Below, in pieces: positions 8,785 through 17,798 of a stretch of 21,524 nucleotides of DNA (the stretch's first letter is position 1; each line of letters begins with the position of its first letter). Location of the stretch: positions 1 through 21,524 of the IMG/VR virus record IMGVR_UViG_3300009506_000205; one strand, 5' to 3'. This stretch comes from a virus. The translations under genes and the position numbers were made by a program. The notes beneath the pieces were generated by a model. The model was given only the letters and a program-made list of their open reading frames with translations, had not been told where the DNA came from and made no database searches.

Positions 8785-8814
8785 TTTGTAAACTATATTT
8801 ACAGCAAATGTCAA
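8785..8814 (-). promoter_or_regulatory. Probable sigma70-type promoter with operator-like palindrome, upstream of portal
   Basis: In the 70-base gap between the fibre stop and the portal start, the minus strand has a perfect TTGACA (8814-8809), an 18-base spacer and TACAAA (8790-8785) as a 4/6 match to the -10. Inside it lies the perfect inverted repeat TGTAAA-N5-TTTACA (8787-8803), placed so that a bound protein would cover the -10 region. It would give portal, scaffold and capsid genes their own start separate from the terminase/fibre transcript. Confidence 0.5.
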
Positions 8815-8825
8815 CTATTTTTCCA

Positions 8826-11800
8826 TTAACCGCATAAGTAAATACAGGCAATGGTTTTTGTTTTCTTTGGTTCCTGGGTCCAATCTACAGCTTCTCTGGC
8901 CTTGGCTACCGTGTAATTATGAGTGAGGTCGTCATCCTGCTTCATGCCTTTACCCGGTGTATTTGATGTACAGATATAATCACCGATCTCAATATTGCCG
9001 CCTTCATCACAGACATTGATCTGCCCTTCGCCGACCGCATTAAAAGTAATTAGCGAATATTGATTTCGCATGTTCTCATACAAAATAACATCCTCATCCG
9101 TTAATCCTTTTGGTTTATTGAAGACTGCAACCTTACACTGTTTGATTTTTTTCTTGGGTCTAGGTTTCGCATCGTCCTTAAGTTTCTTATAGGCCTCGTA
9201 TTCATCATCATCCATCTTTACGGTCAGAGCAGGCAAGTCTGTTATACTGGTGTATACACCAATTACGCCTTTCTGCTGAGCCGTCGTTGTGATAGCATGG
9301 CTACAAATACAATTAGATAGGTTCTTTTTAACTACAATATCAACATCAACAAGAATATCGCCGAACTCAGCATTGAAGTTTTTTGGAGCCAGTCCTTCAT
9401 GGGTACCTGTAAACGGCAAGTAGTTCGATCCATTGCCTGAGGAATAAAAATCATAACCTGATGTAGATTGACTGTTACCTTCGACTCCGATTCCAGTACC
9501 AGTGCTAGAAGACGAATATCCGAGTATCCCTACCCCACTTGAGGTACGTGCCGTGACGGCAGTATTGGCACCACCACACTCCAACCACGCACAGTCATGG
9601 GCAACGGCCAAAGAAAAATTGCAGTATTGGCTGTACGAGTAAGCGTGATAGGCCAATCTAGTATTTGTGGAATCTGATGTTCCACTTTTAAATGTCACAT
9701 AGCTACCGCCTACACTGTTTATTCCGATAGCAGCCATCTGTCGTATGGTTGAACCATCACTGCCCCAAAAGTACATTTGATTATCAGTTTTGGACAGATG
9801 CACACCCTGTTGGGAAGAGCCAACACTTGGGTGAGTTTTCAGATCACCAGAGACAATAAGAGTAGAACCATTCCATTGGAGATAATTTCCAGAAGACCCT
9901 AGACAGAGGTTCCCAGTGTCTGCAATATAAATACCGGTATTGGTGGTATCTGTAGCTGAAGTCTTACTGCCACCTTTTATGGCTCCTTTAAAAGTGAGGG
10001 CCGCTCCGTCCCAAGTTAAAAAATTGCTCCCATCACCAATTCCAAGACAGTACGCGTCAGGTGTTGGAGTTGTATCCCATCCGAGAAAGAAACCTGCTGT
10101 TGAGCTATTATAGGCCGTTTTACCGTCAGAATGAATTTGACAGCCGCTACCTACAGTAATTCCACCGCCTGATAGAGTTACACCTGTTGTTAATTTGGCA
10201 GTTGTGTTATCTGCATCCGGGTCGCCAGTGAATCCAAGGTTAGCTAAGTCATGGACCTCTTCGAGAGTAACATGGTCAATTTCAAACTGGCCAGCCTGAC
10301 CGTTATAATTAACAATTAGAATAGGCCGAACGTATTTGGTACCACTATACATTTTACCGGGACTTAAGGGGTCATAGTGGATACCATTAATTTCTGAGGT
10401 ACCGTCAGCACCCTTAATATATCCTGAAACTTCTGCCCAGGATGATGTGGGAGCTCCAAGACGTATACAGTACATATGCTGGCTAACACCATTAGTATTA
10501 GACCCATCAATATCAATCCAGGTGTCGTCCGCAGCGTTACGTCCACCGAGCCCAACAGAAATTGTACCGGACCCTGATATTCTACGGAATCTGGCGGTCA
10601 GTCGGTACAATTTATTTGGGTCAAGCGGAATACTCTCTTTCCAGATCAAGTGACGTTGGTCATTGCCAGAGTTATTACCGACCCGCAGATATTTACCACC
10701 AGCTTCACCGCCTGACTGGAAGGATACTTCACCGCTCCCACTTACACTGTCCCAGTTAGCCAATAATTCGGATTCAGCACTGTACTCAAAAGTTTCACGG
10801 AGATTGGTAATGATGGGACGATTATTAATATCCGTTCCCCAGGTTGCTCCTTTGGTGGCTTCATTTTCGATACTGGTAATATCTGTTCCGGCAATACTAG
10901 AGCCAGATGAAATACTCAGCTTAGACCCGTCCCAGGTCATGCCTCCGGCAGTAGGTGATCCAATACCTAGAGCATACTTATTGATATTGGTATCCCAGCC
11001 CATGAAAAATCCATTTACATCAGTATTGTAATGGGTCTTGTCTCTGGTGAATATGGCTCCACCATCAGTACCGCCAGGGTAGCCCATTACAATGTAAGAG
11101 CCAGTACCTTTCAGATACAGGCCATTAGCATCAAAAGCTAAGGTGGCACCACCCTGTAATTGTGACCAACCCTGCTGAGCATTATCCACACCGGCCGGCA
11201 CGGTTCCTGCCAGTTCACTCCACTCTGTGTAGTAGGCCAGATCATTTATACACGCAGCTAGAGCATCATTATAGGCCTCATACAAATCAGAGAGATCACC
11301 TCGACCTACAGAGAAATCTGTAGTGGTGAGATTGGTATTCGGTGTGTCATTGATATCGGTAAATACTAAATGCGGAGATTGGTATAAGAACTCATGCAGT
11401 GCGGTATACGCTGTATTTAAAGTGGTATACCGGGTGGAATAAGGAGAGATGGTATGTAAACTTTTAGCTTCTAACGCAGCTTTAACTTTCAGATACGTTG
11501 TATTTATTCCTGGCCAGCGAACTTGCCAAAGCAGTTTCTCATTTACAGAAAATTTACCGTCAGCTTCCATGACGTTGCCCATGATAGATTCCCAGGACGG
11601 ATTCTGGGGAACACCGCCAGGATACATGAACAGGCCCTGCCGTTCCTTGGCCGTCAGTTTACCTCGATAGATTGCCAACTGATCTGCATAACCAGTAAGG
11701 CCAGCAGCCATTGTAAAGTCAGCAACACTGCTAGCAAAACCCGTAGCAAAGTAAGTTGACAAATCAGGGACAACACTACTTTGTACATTATCCCGCCATA

Positions 11801-13646
11801 CCTTTAAGTCTCCAGCACAATCAAATTCAAATACCCAGAAATGCCAGTCCATGTCATTATCATCACCGAGAACCAGATCAGTAAAACTATAGCTCTGATT
11901 AGCAACGCCATCACCGACTTCGACTATTGGATATTCATAGACTAAAGGACGATAATAACAACGAAACCCAGCAAGTCCAGTGGCATCCCATTTAGTAAAT
12001 AGTGTACGTACACCATTGCCGTGGGCATGTTGGTGCCATAAACAAACCGTAAAAGCAGGGCAATTAGTGGCGTCACCAAGCTCGTCTAAGGGAGACCCGT
12101 TACCAAAAACAGCTGATACACTCCCGCCTTGAAAACAGGAATTACCTGTCATGCCAAAGGCAGCCCAGGACTCAGCTGAAAGGTCTGCATCATTATTATT
12201 GGCTGTGGCATCATGCACAATCAGACCAGAACCCTCATCAAACGTAGCCTGAAACATGAGTTTTTCAGCCGAGGGTAACTGAGCCTGAATATGGTTGGCT
12301 ATAACTATCTCATCCGTCTCTGAATTATATAGAAATGGGTTGGCCGACCCACTGGGCGTGTAGAATTCAAACGCATCAGCGTAGATCCGGAAGGCAGTTT
12401 TATACCCGGTAAAGGTTGAGTCTTCCCAATAGGTATGGGTGGTATCACTGGCCGGATGATTGCCAGAAGCAGCAATATGACTCAATTTACATTTGGATAT
12501 CTTGGGAGTGCCATTATCGATCCAGTAAACATAATCAACAAGATATGGTGAAGCCGTACCATCATAGTAGTTTTTACCGTTTTCCCAATCAGGGTAAAGT
12601 ACAAGTTCAATGCCTGTCGCATAAGGCGTGCCGGCTGGGTCTTCAGTTACCGAAACACTCCACCGATCCGCCGTCATAGTCTCCAGAGCTATAAGACGGA
12701 GATCATCAGACCCTACCGCAGACTCGGTGGCCTGGAGGCGAATCCCATGAGCACTGATATCAAGTGCAGCTTGGTTGGCTACACCTGTGGTCGTGTTTAA
12801 CTGGTTTACGTATAAGCTTATCTCACCAGCGTTGACACTGATATCAGCAAAGGCTTTGACGATTGACTTTGTCCCGGGTGCCGCGGGATCATCTAGTTCA
12901 GTAAGACGTGTGGCATGAAGACCAACAGTGGTTGCAGTCTGGTTTATCTGAGTAGAGTGGGAGTCGACTCGACCATCGACATAAGCAATATCTTCGGCCA
13001 CATCAAACGTAATACGATCTGACTCCTGAAGGATCCTCGACCAGTTTCGCTCTACTAATCCATAAACCGGATCATCCATCACCGTAACCCGTGCCACCAG
13101 GGAGTTGATGTCTTTGACTGTCTGGGAGATCTGGGACCAGGCGGTGACAAGAGTATCCCCAGTATAGTCGCCCCCTCCGTCGATCTTGGTAACTCGGGCG
13201 TAGAGTGAAGTGAACTGAGACTCTGTCCAGCCGTGGATATTCCCTTCAAGGGTACCTAGATCATCCAATAAAGCTAGATTATCCAAACCTAGTGATCGAT
13301 TGATCAGTGTACTGAGGTCATTCAGATCTGCAGTTAACAAGGAGTCGAGCCAGCCAGAATCTATCTGGCCCTGCAAGAGGGTCTGTAGTTCGCCCATTGT
13401 GTAGAAGCCACCATAGCCTGTTCCGGCCGGTGGAGCTTCACTGACGAGGACCTGATACCGCCCAGGTACCTCGACAACTGTATTCTGGTTCGCCTGGAGT
13501 TCAATAGTAGCAGAGGCGTCCAGTACTTCTACTGTAACGTCGTCAACTACTTCAACTGTGGATGTGTATGGAGTGACTTCTACGGTCTGTCCACCGTCAT
13601 CGACTTCGACAGAGTAGACCTTAGACTCGTCAATTACTGTGGACAT
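8826..13646 (-). CDS. Large tail fibre / appendage protein with LamG-like and carbohydrate-binding-like domains (1606 aa)
   Basis: At 1606 residues this is the largest protein in the window and probably the host-binding appendage. Residues 1-75 are a beta-rich, acidic anchor. Residues about 80-330 are helical, fibre-like segments (VDSHSTQINQTATTVGLHAT). At about 410-455 there is a FRIYADAFEFYTPSG-NPFLYNSETDEI stretch like central tail proteins of the lambda J type. About 463-675 is a concanavalin/LamG-like jelly roll. About 950-1130 resembles a CBM-like sandwich. GFF[ML]GWDT repeats lie near 882 and 1187. The last ~190 residues (from FTGTHEGL, with INVCDEGGNIEIGDYICTSN and TVAKAREAVDW, ending IACIYLCG) match, from memory, a conserved C-terminal module of phage fibres that may aid trimer folding or self-process. 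It starts 3 bases after the 134-aa gene, with only a weak ribosome site. Confidence 0.85.
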   Translation of the reverse strand: MSTVIDESKVYSVEVDDGGQTVEVTPYTSTVEVVDDVTVEVLDASATIELQANQNTVVEVPGRYQVLVSEAPPAGTGYGGFYTMGELQTLLQGQIDSGWLDSLLTADLNDLSTLINRSLGLDNLALLDDLGTLEGNIHGWTESQFTSLYARVTKIDGGGDYTGDTLVTAWSQISQTVKDINSLVARVTVMDDPVYGLVERNWSRILQESDRITFDVAEDIAYVDGRVDSHSTQINQTATTVGLHATRLTELDDPAAPGTKSIVKAFADISVNAGEISLYVNQLNTTTGVANQAALDISAHGIRLQATESAVGSDDLRLIALETMTADRWSVSVTEDPAGTPYATGIELVLYPDWENGKNYYDGTASPYLVDYVYWIDNGTPKISKCKLSHIAASGNHPASDTTHTYWEDSTFTGYKTAFRIYADAFEFYTPSGSANPFLYNSETDEIVIANHIQAQLPSAEKLMFQATFDEGSGLIVHDATANNNDADLSAESWAAFGMTGNSCFQGGSVSAVFGNGSPLDELGDATNCPAFTVCLWHQHAHGNGVRTLFTKWDATGLAGFRCYYRPLVYEYPIVEVGDGVANQSYSFTDLVLGDDNDMDWHFWVFEFDCAGDLKVWRDNVQSSVVPDLSTYFATGFASSVADFTMAAGLTGYADQLAIYRGKLTAKERQGLFMYPGGVPQNPSWESIMGNVMEADGKFSVNEKLLWQVRWPGINTTYLKVKAALEAKSLHTISPYSTRYTTLNTAYTALHEFLYQSPHLVFTDINDTPNTNLTTTDFSVGRGDLSDLYEAYNDALAACINDLAYYTEWSELAGTVPAGVDNAQQGWSQLQGGATLAFDANGLYLKGTGSYIVMGYPGGTDGGAIFTRDKTHYNTDVNGFFMGWDTNINKYALGIGSPTAGGMTWDGSKLSISSGSSIAGTDITSIENEATKGATWGTDINNRPIITNLRETFEYSAESELLANWDSVSGSGEVSFQSGGEAGGKYLRVGNNSGNDQRHLIWKESIPLDPNKLYRLTARFRRISGSGTISVGLGGRNAADDTWIDIDGSNTNGVSQHMYCIRLGAPTSSWAEVSGYIKGADGTSEINGIHYDPLSPGKMYSGTKYVRPILIVNYNGQAGQFEIDHVTLEEVHDLANLGFTGDPDADNTTAKLTTGVTLSGGGITVGSGCQIHSDGKTAYNSSTAGFFLGWDTTPTPDAYCLGIGDGSNFLTWDGAALTFKGAIKGGSKTSATDTTNTGIYIADTGNLCLGSSGNYLQWNGSTLIVSGDLKTHPSVGSSQQGVHLSKTDNQMYFWGSDGSTIRQMAAIGINSVGGSYVTFKSGTSDSTNTRLAYHAYSYSQYCNFSLAVAHDCAWLECGGANTAVTARTSSGVGILGYSSSSTGTGIGVEGNSQSTSGYDFYSSGNGSNYLPFTGTHEGLAPKNFNAEFGDILVDVDIVVKKNLSNCICSHAITTTAQQKGVIGVYTSITDLPALTVKMDDDEYEAYKKLKDDAKPRPKKKIKQCKVAVFNKPKGLTDEDVILYENMRNQYSLITFNAVGEGQINVCDEGGNIEIGDYICTSNTPGKGMKQDDDLTHNYTVAKAREAVDWTQEPKKTKTIACIYLCG

Positions 13647-13649
13647 GAA

Positions 13650-14054
13650 TTAATTGGTGACTTCGTCGTCGACTGTAAATTGTCCTTTAAGAGGTTTATC
13701 GACCCATTCCGGATCATCACCGGTACAAAGTTCGATATCGTATTGGCCTTCTGAGAAAGGGAGGGCCGCGGTCTCTGCCGCGGTCAAGGTGATCCGAAGA
13801 GTAGTATTATTGACTATGGTGATCTCGCCAGTCGCGGTACTCAGTTTCAGAAGTGGTGTTGCTTTAGTCTGGCGTTGTGGATCCAGTTTCCAGGGTTTAC
13901 GAACATACATCCGGATCTCACCGAGGCCTGCACCTGGGGTATCCAGGTAAGCCGCCTGAAAATCAATATATGAGCCAAGGTTGTCTTTAATACGGATATC
14001 GTGCTGAAAAGTACCACCACGAGGAACTTTAATGTTATGGGTCGCAGGAAGCAT
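13650..14054 (-). CDS. Beta-sandwich accessory structural protein (134 aa)
   Basis: A 134-residue beta-rich protein with the pattern of an Ig-like or BppU-N-type sandwich: a start of IKVPRGGTFQHDIRIKDN, then LLKLSTATGEITIVNNTTLR, ITLTAAETAALPFSEGQYD and a last strand GQFTVDDEVTN. Phage proteins with this pattern usually connect a fibre to the tail or baseplate. The ATG shares a base with the stop of the connector gene (TAATG), and the fibre gene begins 3 bases after its stop, so the three are translated as a unit. The likely role is an adaptor between the neck/tail and the fibre; this is inferred from context. Confidence 0.8.
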   Translation of the reverse strand: MLPATHNIKVPRGGTFQHDIRIKDNLGSYIDFQAAYLDTPGAGLGEIRMYVRKPWKLDPQRQTKATPLLKLSTATGEITIVNNTTLRITLTAAETAALPFSEGQYDIELCTGDDPEWVDKPLKGQFTVDDEVTN

Positions 14055-14788
14055 TAGGGAAATCCTTTACGTTGGAAACGGGTCTCGCTTGCTTCAGTGG
14101 TATGGACGTAGTACCCGTCTTCTTTAAGGGCCCGCATGGCATTGTGAAATTCGGCCATGACGCCGGCGTTGGGATGGAGTTCTCCTTTGGCCAGTTTACC
14201 TGGTTTCCTCAGGAGAAAGTTGGTGGTAATAAGCATGAGTGGGTGCAGTACCGAATCAGAGATTTCCAATTCGACCTTGGCAGGATCGAAGTTCTCAGGT
14301 ACGTATATCTTTGGGTGCTTGGCCTGATATGTGATAGTAAAGACATCGACCGCCTCACGGCCCTCATCACAGGGAGCGGCTATCTCGAGGATGTCATTGG
14401 CACGCGTAAAGAAGTCATACGGGTGATCATTGTCGTCAATATAGACAATTTTGTTGTCGGAATCTTTTGCACTGACAGGACGGATAATATCATCCGGGAA
14501 TTCCTCGCCGTCCGGTAGTTCGATATAATACTCACCACCTATGTTGGCCAACTCCTCGGCATACTCTTCCCTGAGGTAGTACGTCAGAATGCCTGTCTGC
14601 TGATGCAGGGTTAGCTTACGCTCACGCAAGTTCAGCTGTTTGAAGATCTCGAGGAGACCTAAGTTAACAGCGTTTACAACTTTAACATAATCTTTTTGGG
14701 GGATCGACAGTTGCCCTGAATTTCCGAGGGCCAACGTGGAAAGTTCAGACTGGGCGAGGGAGTCGAAAAATTCTTTGAGGGTTATCAT
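14054..14788 (-). CDS. Head-tail connector-like (adaptor) protein (244 aa)
   Basis: A 244-residue protein whose layout matches head-tail connectors of podoviruses. It starts MITLKEFFDSLAQSELSTLAL, followed by NLGLLEIFKQLNLRERKLTL, a beta segment, an IVYIDDNDHPYDFFTRAND stretch and a YQAKHPKI strand, then a helical C-terminus. In related phages, as I recall, this protein caps the portal and receives the tail or fibre. It stands 29 bases after the large terminase stop and shares a base with the next start. No strong ribosome site is visible before the ATG. The family is inferred from sequence style and position. Confidence 0.75.
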   Translation of the reverse strand: MITLKEFFDSLAQSELSTLALGNSGQLSIPQKDYVKVVNAVNLGLLEIFKQLNLRERKLTLHQQTGILTYYLREEYAEELANIGGEYYIELPDGEEFPDDIIRPVSAKDSDNKIVYIDDNDHPYDFFTRANDILEIAAPCDEGREAVDVFTITYQAKHPKIYVPENFDPAKVELEISDSVLHPLMLITTNFLLRKPGKLAKGELHPNAGVMAEFHNAMRALKEDGYYVHTTEASETRFQRKGFP

Positions 14789-14817
14789 GATCGAGCACTA
14801 TACACGGTAAAGTTTGT

Positions 14818-16449
14818 TTACACAATATAAGAATTCAAGGAGGAGTCCTCTTCATGAATCTCCTCTTCCCAGACGGTTGTCGACTGACTACCGGTAAGAC
14901 CAGTCGTTTCCTCCCGGGCATTCATGGGAATCGCATGAGAAGGCTTCCACGGCATCAGGGAACCCAACTGGCTGATCCCGTCCAGACCGTCATCGTTCTT
15001 TGATTTAATCCCTGTGGGCGAAACCAGAGCAATCTCTCCCATTAACTCCATAAGCTGAGGAGATGTCTTCATCTCAATCGGGAACCACATCATGCCTGCT
15101 TTGAACCAGGGAACAACAACATTGAACCGTACCAGTTTATTGGTTGACGGTTTCAGGCCAGGCTTTGCCGAGCCACGCTCACCAGCGATGGTGAACCAGA
15201 TATTGCGTACCATCATCTGTTCCTGGATCCAAGGAATGAATCCACCCTGCTGTCCTGAGACCTCAATGCCAACCTGCTGCGGATTGTATTCCTGGGCGAA
15301 CCGGAACAGGTCGTTAATGTTCTGACCCATGTCCTGGCGTTTGACGATCCCATCCACCCACATCCAGTAGCCCTTATTATTATAGGCCCAGACGAATATA
15401 ACCGAGTAGTCGTTATTCAATCCGCCGGCTGTGGCAAAGTCAGTGGTGATATAAAAGTTAAAGGCATTCTTGTTCTTTAGGACGAGCTCTCGTCGGTACC
15501 ACCGTATATCATCGTCAAGGATGAGGCGATCTTCTGTCGACATGATCCGAAGCATGAGCTCCTGGTTAAACGTGTCGATCTTTCCGTCTTCGAGGGCTTG
15601 CTGGTATTGCTGGAGGACATATTCATATGGGAATCTGTCTGCCCAGGCCCCACGGAATTCTTCTTTGGTACAGGGAAATTTTTCACAGACCGGATAGACA
15701 TTGTTGTGCCAGGAGCCTGCTTCAACAGCCTTGTATAAAGGATCCTTAGCGTTGAATGGTGTTCCGGACCAAATAATTTTGTAGTGAGTTGGGTGAAGGG
15801 CATAGGTAATAGCCTTATAAACGGTATCCTCGATAGACTTGATTACTGTATCCGATCTGGCATCATCATCACTAAGTAAGTCGTCCAGTACTGCGAGTGT
15901 TGGTCTTTTACCAAGTTCCTTGGAACCGCGGACCCCGGTTTTAGCACCGTAGCCCTTAACAATAAAGATGTTACCATCGGCATTTCTAAACTCCCATCTT
16001 GTATCAGTAAAATTAGTTACAGGTATGTAGGTCTGCAGAAACTGGGAATTCTGCCAGCGGTACTCGAGATTCTTCCGCATGTTTTTGACGCCGTTCTCGA
16101 TCGAGTCCGAGACGTACAAGGCCAGGTCGATCTTACCAAACTTTGGCAGTTTTCCGTACATACCCAGGTATAAAAACATGTATTCTCCGAAAATGGAGGT
16201 CTTGGCCCCACCTCGGAAAACCATGTTCAAGGTCCGTTTATTATTTGAGTCAACATCCTTTAGCATCTTATAATGCAGAAGGGGGGACTCATTTTCTTCG
16301 CCCCGGGACCCATTAACCAGCTTAATGAAGTTAATGAACTCCAGGGCGAAGTCGCTCGGGATTTCTTTTTCCAGCAGGGCATAGTTGACATCATTGAGAT
16401 ACTCGTCAACTGTTTTTGCCCTCTTGGCGTCGTAGGGTGTGTTTTTCAC
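14818..16449 (-). CDS. terL: Terminase large subunit, ATPase and nuclease (543 aa)
   Basis: The motor that cuts and pumps phage DNA into the prohead. ATPase domain: a Walker-A-like RGGAKTS at residues 79-85 (variant, no GxxxxGK), a VRGSKELGKRP stretch, a Walker-B-like LAVLDD at 185-190 and a coupling motif SGTP at 228-231. Nuclease domain (RNase H-like fold): Asp337 in TTDFA, Glu396 in VGIEV, and an Asp of DDGLDG near 487-490 as the third metal ligand. The length of 543 is normal. The start is GTG at 16449, overlapping the TGA of the upstream gene (GTGA). There is no good ribosome site, so translation is probably coupled to the gene before it. The sequence recalls N4-like and related podoviral TerL proteins. 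Confidence 0.93.
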   Translation of the reverse strand: MKNTPYDAKRAKTVDEYLNDVNYALLEKEIPSDFALEFINFIKLVNGSRGEENESPLLHYKMLKDVDSNNKRTLNMVFRGGAKTSIFGEYMFLYLGMYGKLPKFGKIDLALYVSDSIENGVKNMRKNLEYRWQNSQFLQTYIPVTNFTDTRWEFRNADGNIFIVKGYGAKTGVRGSKELGKRPTLAVLDDLLSDDDARSDTVIKSIEDTVYKAITYALHPTHYKIIWSGTPFNAKDPLYKAVEAGSWHNNVYPVCEKFPCTKEEFRGAWADRFPYEYVLQQYQQALEDGKIDTFNQELMLRIMSTEDRLILDDDIRWYRRELVLKNKNAFNFYITTDFATAGGLNNDYSVIFVWAYNNKGYWMWVDGIVKRQDMGQNINDLFRFAQEYNPQQVGIEVSGQQGGFIPWIQEQMMVRNIWFTIAGERGSAKPGLKPSTNKLVRFNVVVPWFKAGMMWFPIEMKTSPQLMELMGEIALVSPTGIKSKNDDGLDGISQLGSLMPWKPSHAIPMNAREETTGLTGSQSTTVWEEEIHEEDSSLNSYIV

Positions 16450-16868
16450 TGGAGGCTGTGCACCTGTAATTCGTAGACAGCCGGGTCAACCTCGATGGGT
16501 GGGCAGACAGCACTTGCCTCCGGAAACCGTACCGCCATAGCGAAGAAGGTCTCGCCATTTTCGTCAGTGGTCCTGGGATACCGGTCCATCTCGATATCGG
16601 CATTCGGAGCCAGAGCAACGAGACCGTCTTCATACCACTGGCCCATGACCACAACTCCCGGTGCCGGATTGCCGGCGTCGTCGGTTACGGTGACGTCCAC
16701 CCGGGGACGATAGCCGATGCAGGTGTCACCAGTCTGATCGCTCTCGTAGGAAAAGGTCACGTTACTCAGTTCATAGTAGTAGGCTCCGTGAGCCAGGATA
16801 GGGAACAGTATGGCCAGGAGAAGCACCGTGAGGATCACGGCATTCCTGGTAAGGATAAGTAGTCTCAT
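16446..16868 (-). CDS. Exported Ig-like domain protein (140 aa)
   Basis: A 140-residue protein with a clear N-terminal signal peptide: MRLLILTRNAVI, then a hydrophobic run ending PILAHG-AYYY, with probable cleavage near residue 28. The mature part is one beta-sandwich with VDVTVTDDAGNPAPGVVVMG and RTTDENGETFFAMAV, the repeat pattern of bacterial Ig-like (Big_1 type) domains. Two Cys residues could form a disulphide after export. It lies between the probable small terminase and the large terminase, 4 bases after one and overlapping the other, so it is made with the packaging proteins although it should leave the cytoplasm. The function is unknown. Superinfection exclusion, an envelope effect, or a virion surface protein with a false signal are all possible. 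Confidence 0.8.
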   Translation of the reverse strand: MRLLILTRNAVILTVLLLAILFPILAHGAYYYELSNVTFSYESDQTGDTCIGYRPRVDVTVTDDAGNPAPGVVVMGQWYEDGLVALAPNADIEMDRYPRTTDENGETFFAMAVRFPEASAVCPPIEVDPAVYELQVHSLQ

Positions 16869-16872
16869 AATG

Positions 16873-17562
16873 TTATTGTTCTATGGCATCGTCGTCGGAA
16901 GTGACAAGCTTGCTGGCTGCAATTTGTTTAGGGGTGGCTCCACTGGCCAGAAGCTCTTTCTGGGCCTTGACCAGTTCCTCAGTAGACTTTCTGAGATCGT
17001 CAATAGCGGAGTTCTGTTTGAGCCCGACATCCAATTCAATCTTCTGGGTCTCGGGAGGTTTGGTATGGGCCAGGACAGAGTTGGCTGCAGTCGTCCTGAC
17101 CATCTCGCTTCTTGCTGAACGCATGAGCTCAGCCTGTGTATTCAGAGCCTCTTGATACAATGGAGCATTAATGATATGCGAAGGTATCAGGGTCTGTTCA
17201 AAGATTAAGGTAACCAGTTTGCTCTTATTGTACACAGAGGCGTACGCAGCAATGTCCTTCTCAGGAGTATTGTTGAGCAGAAACTTCTTGTACTTGGCTG
17301 GAAATGTCTTGATATAGGCCTGGGTGTTGCTGGAGCCCATAAGCTTGTGACTCACATAGTGCACTGCGTTCAGGTAATGAAGGAGCTTAAACTTCCCCTG
17401 CTTTAGGACCTCGGTATATCCGAGGATGTTTTCACGGAGAAAGTCAAGCGTATTGGGATCAGCAAGGACGTGGTTTATACCTTTGATGAGTTCGGGCGAT
17501 ACCGACTTACGCATCTGTGCCGGCAGGCACGCCTTGAACTCTTTTTCTGAGAGTGGTGCCAT
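16873..17562 (-). CDS. Probable terminase small subunit (229 aa)
   Basis: A helical protein of 229 residues lying upstream of the large terminase with one small gene between. It contains LRENILGYTEVLKQGKFKLL, YLNAVHYVSHKLMGSSNTQA, YIKTFPAKYKKFL, and YNKSKLVTLIFEQTLIPSHI followed by YQEALNTQAELM. From memory, this set of segments is well conserved in proteins found before TerL in many podoviruses with N4-gp56-type capsids. The last 60 residues form a coiled coil (DDLRKSTEELVKAQKELLAS). The likely role is DNA recognition for packaging, but no helix-turn-helix is obvious, so the assignment rests on position and family resemblance. It starts 2 bases after the stop of the 77-aa gene without a clear ribosome site. 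Confidence 0.72.
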   Translation of the reverse strand: MAPLSEKEFKACLPAQMRKSVSPELIKGINHVLADPNTLDFLRENILGYTEVLKQGKFKLLHYLNAVHYVSHKLMGSSNTQAYIKTFPAKYKKFLLNNTPEKDIAAYASVYNKSKLVTLIFEQTLIPSHIINAPLYQEALNTQAELMRSARSEMVRTTAANSVLAHTKPPETQKIELDVGLKQNSAIDDLRKSTEELVKAQKELLASGATPKQIAASKLVTSDDDAIEQ

Positions 17563-17564
17563 GA

Positions 17565-17798
17565 TTAACTGTTGAGTATAACTGAGACCTGAATAAAATT
17601 CTTTTCGATCAGTTCAATGATCGGACGGGCAACACCGTATTCAGCTTTGTTCAGGCGGGTGAGGATCTCGGGAAGTACTTCTGGTTTACAGGCATACATC
17701 GGTTGGGACTTTGGGGTAGCAGCCGGTGTCACCTCCTCCTTGGTTACGGGAGCGGTATTCACAATGGCGGCGTCTTTCTTTTCTGGTGTATCGTTCAT
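17565..17798 (-). CDS. Small protein upstream of terminase genes (77 aa)
   Basis: Starting at the ATG at 17798 the product has 77 residues: a Lys/Glu/Thr/Pro-rich N-terminal half and a C-terminal helical segment (YACKPEVLPEILTRLNKAEY, then GVARPIIELIEKNF). I chose this start because GGAG lies about 8 bases before it. The open frame continues upstream to a GTG at 17921 and would add a strongly hydrophobic segment (VFLVSAFLFAILKIVVIVSA), giving a 118-aa membrane protein, but that start has a weak ribosome site and lies next to a palindrome-rich spacer. The function is unknown; proteins like the C-terminal half are common in phage packaging clusters. Confidence 0.65.
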   Translation of the reverse strand: MNDTPEKKDAAIVNTAPVTKEEVTPAATPKSQPMYACKPEVLPEILTRLNKAEYGVARPIIELIEKNFIQVSVILNS

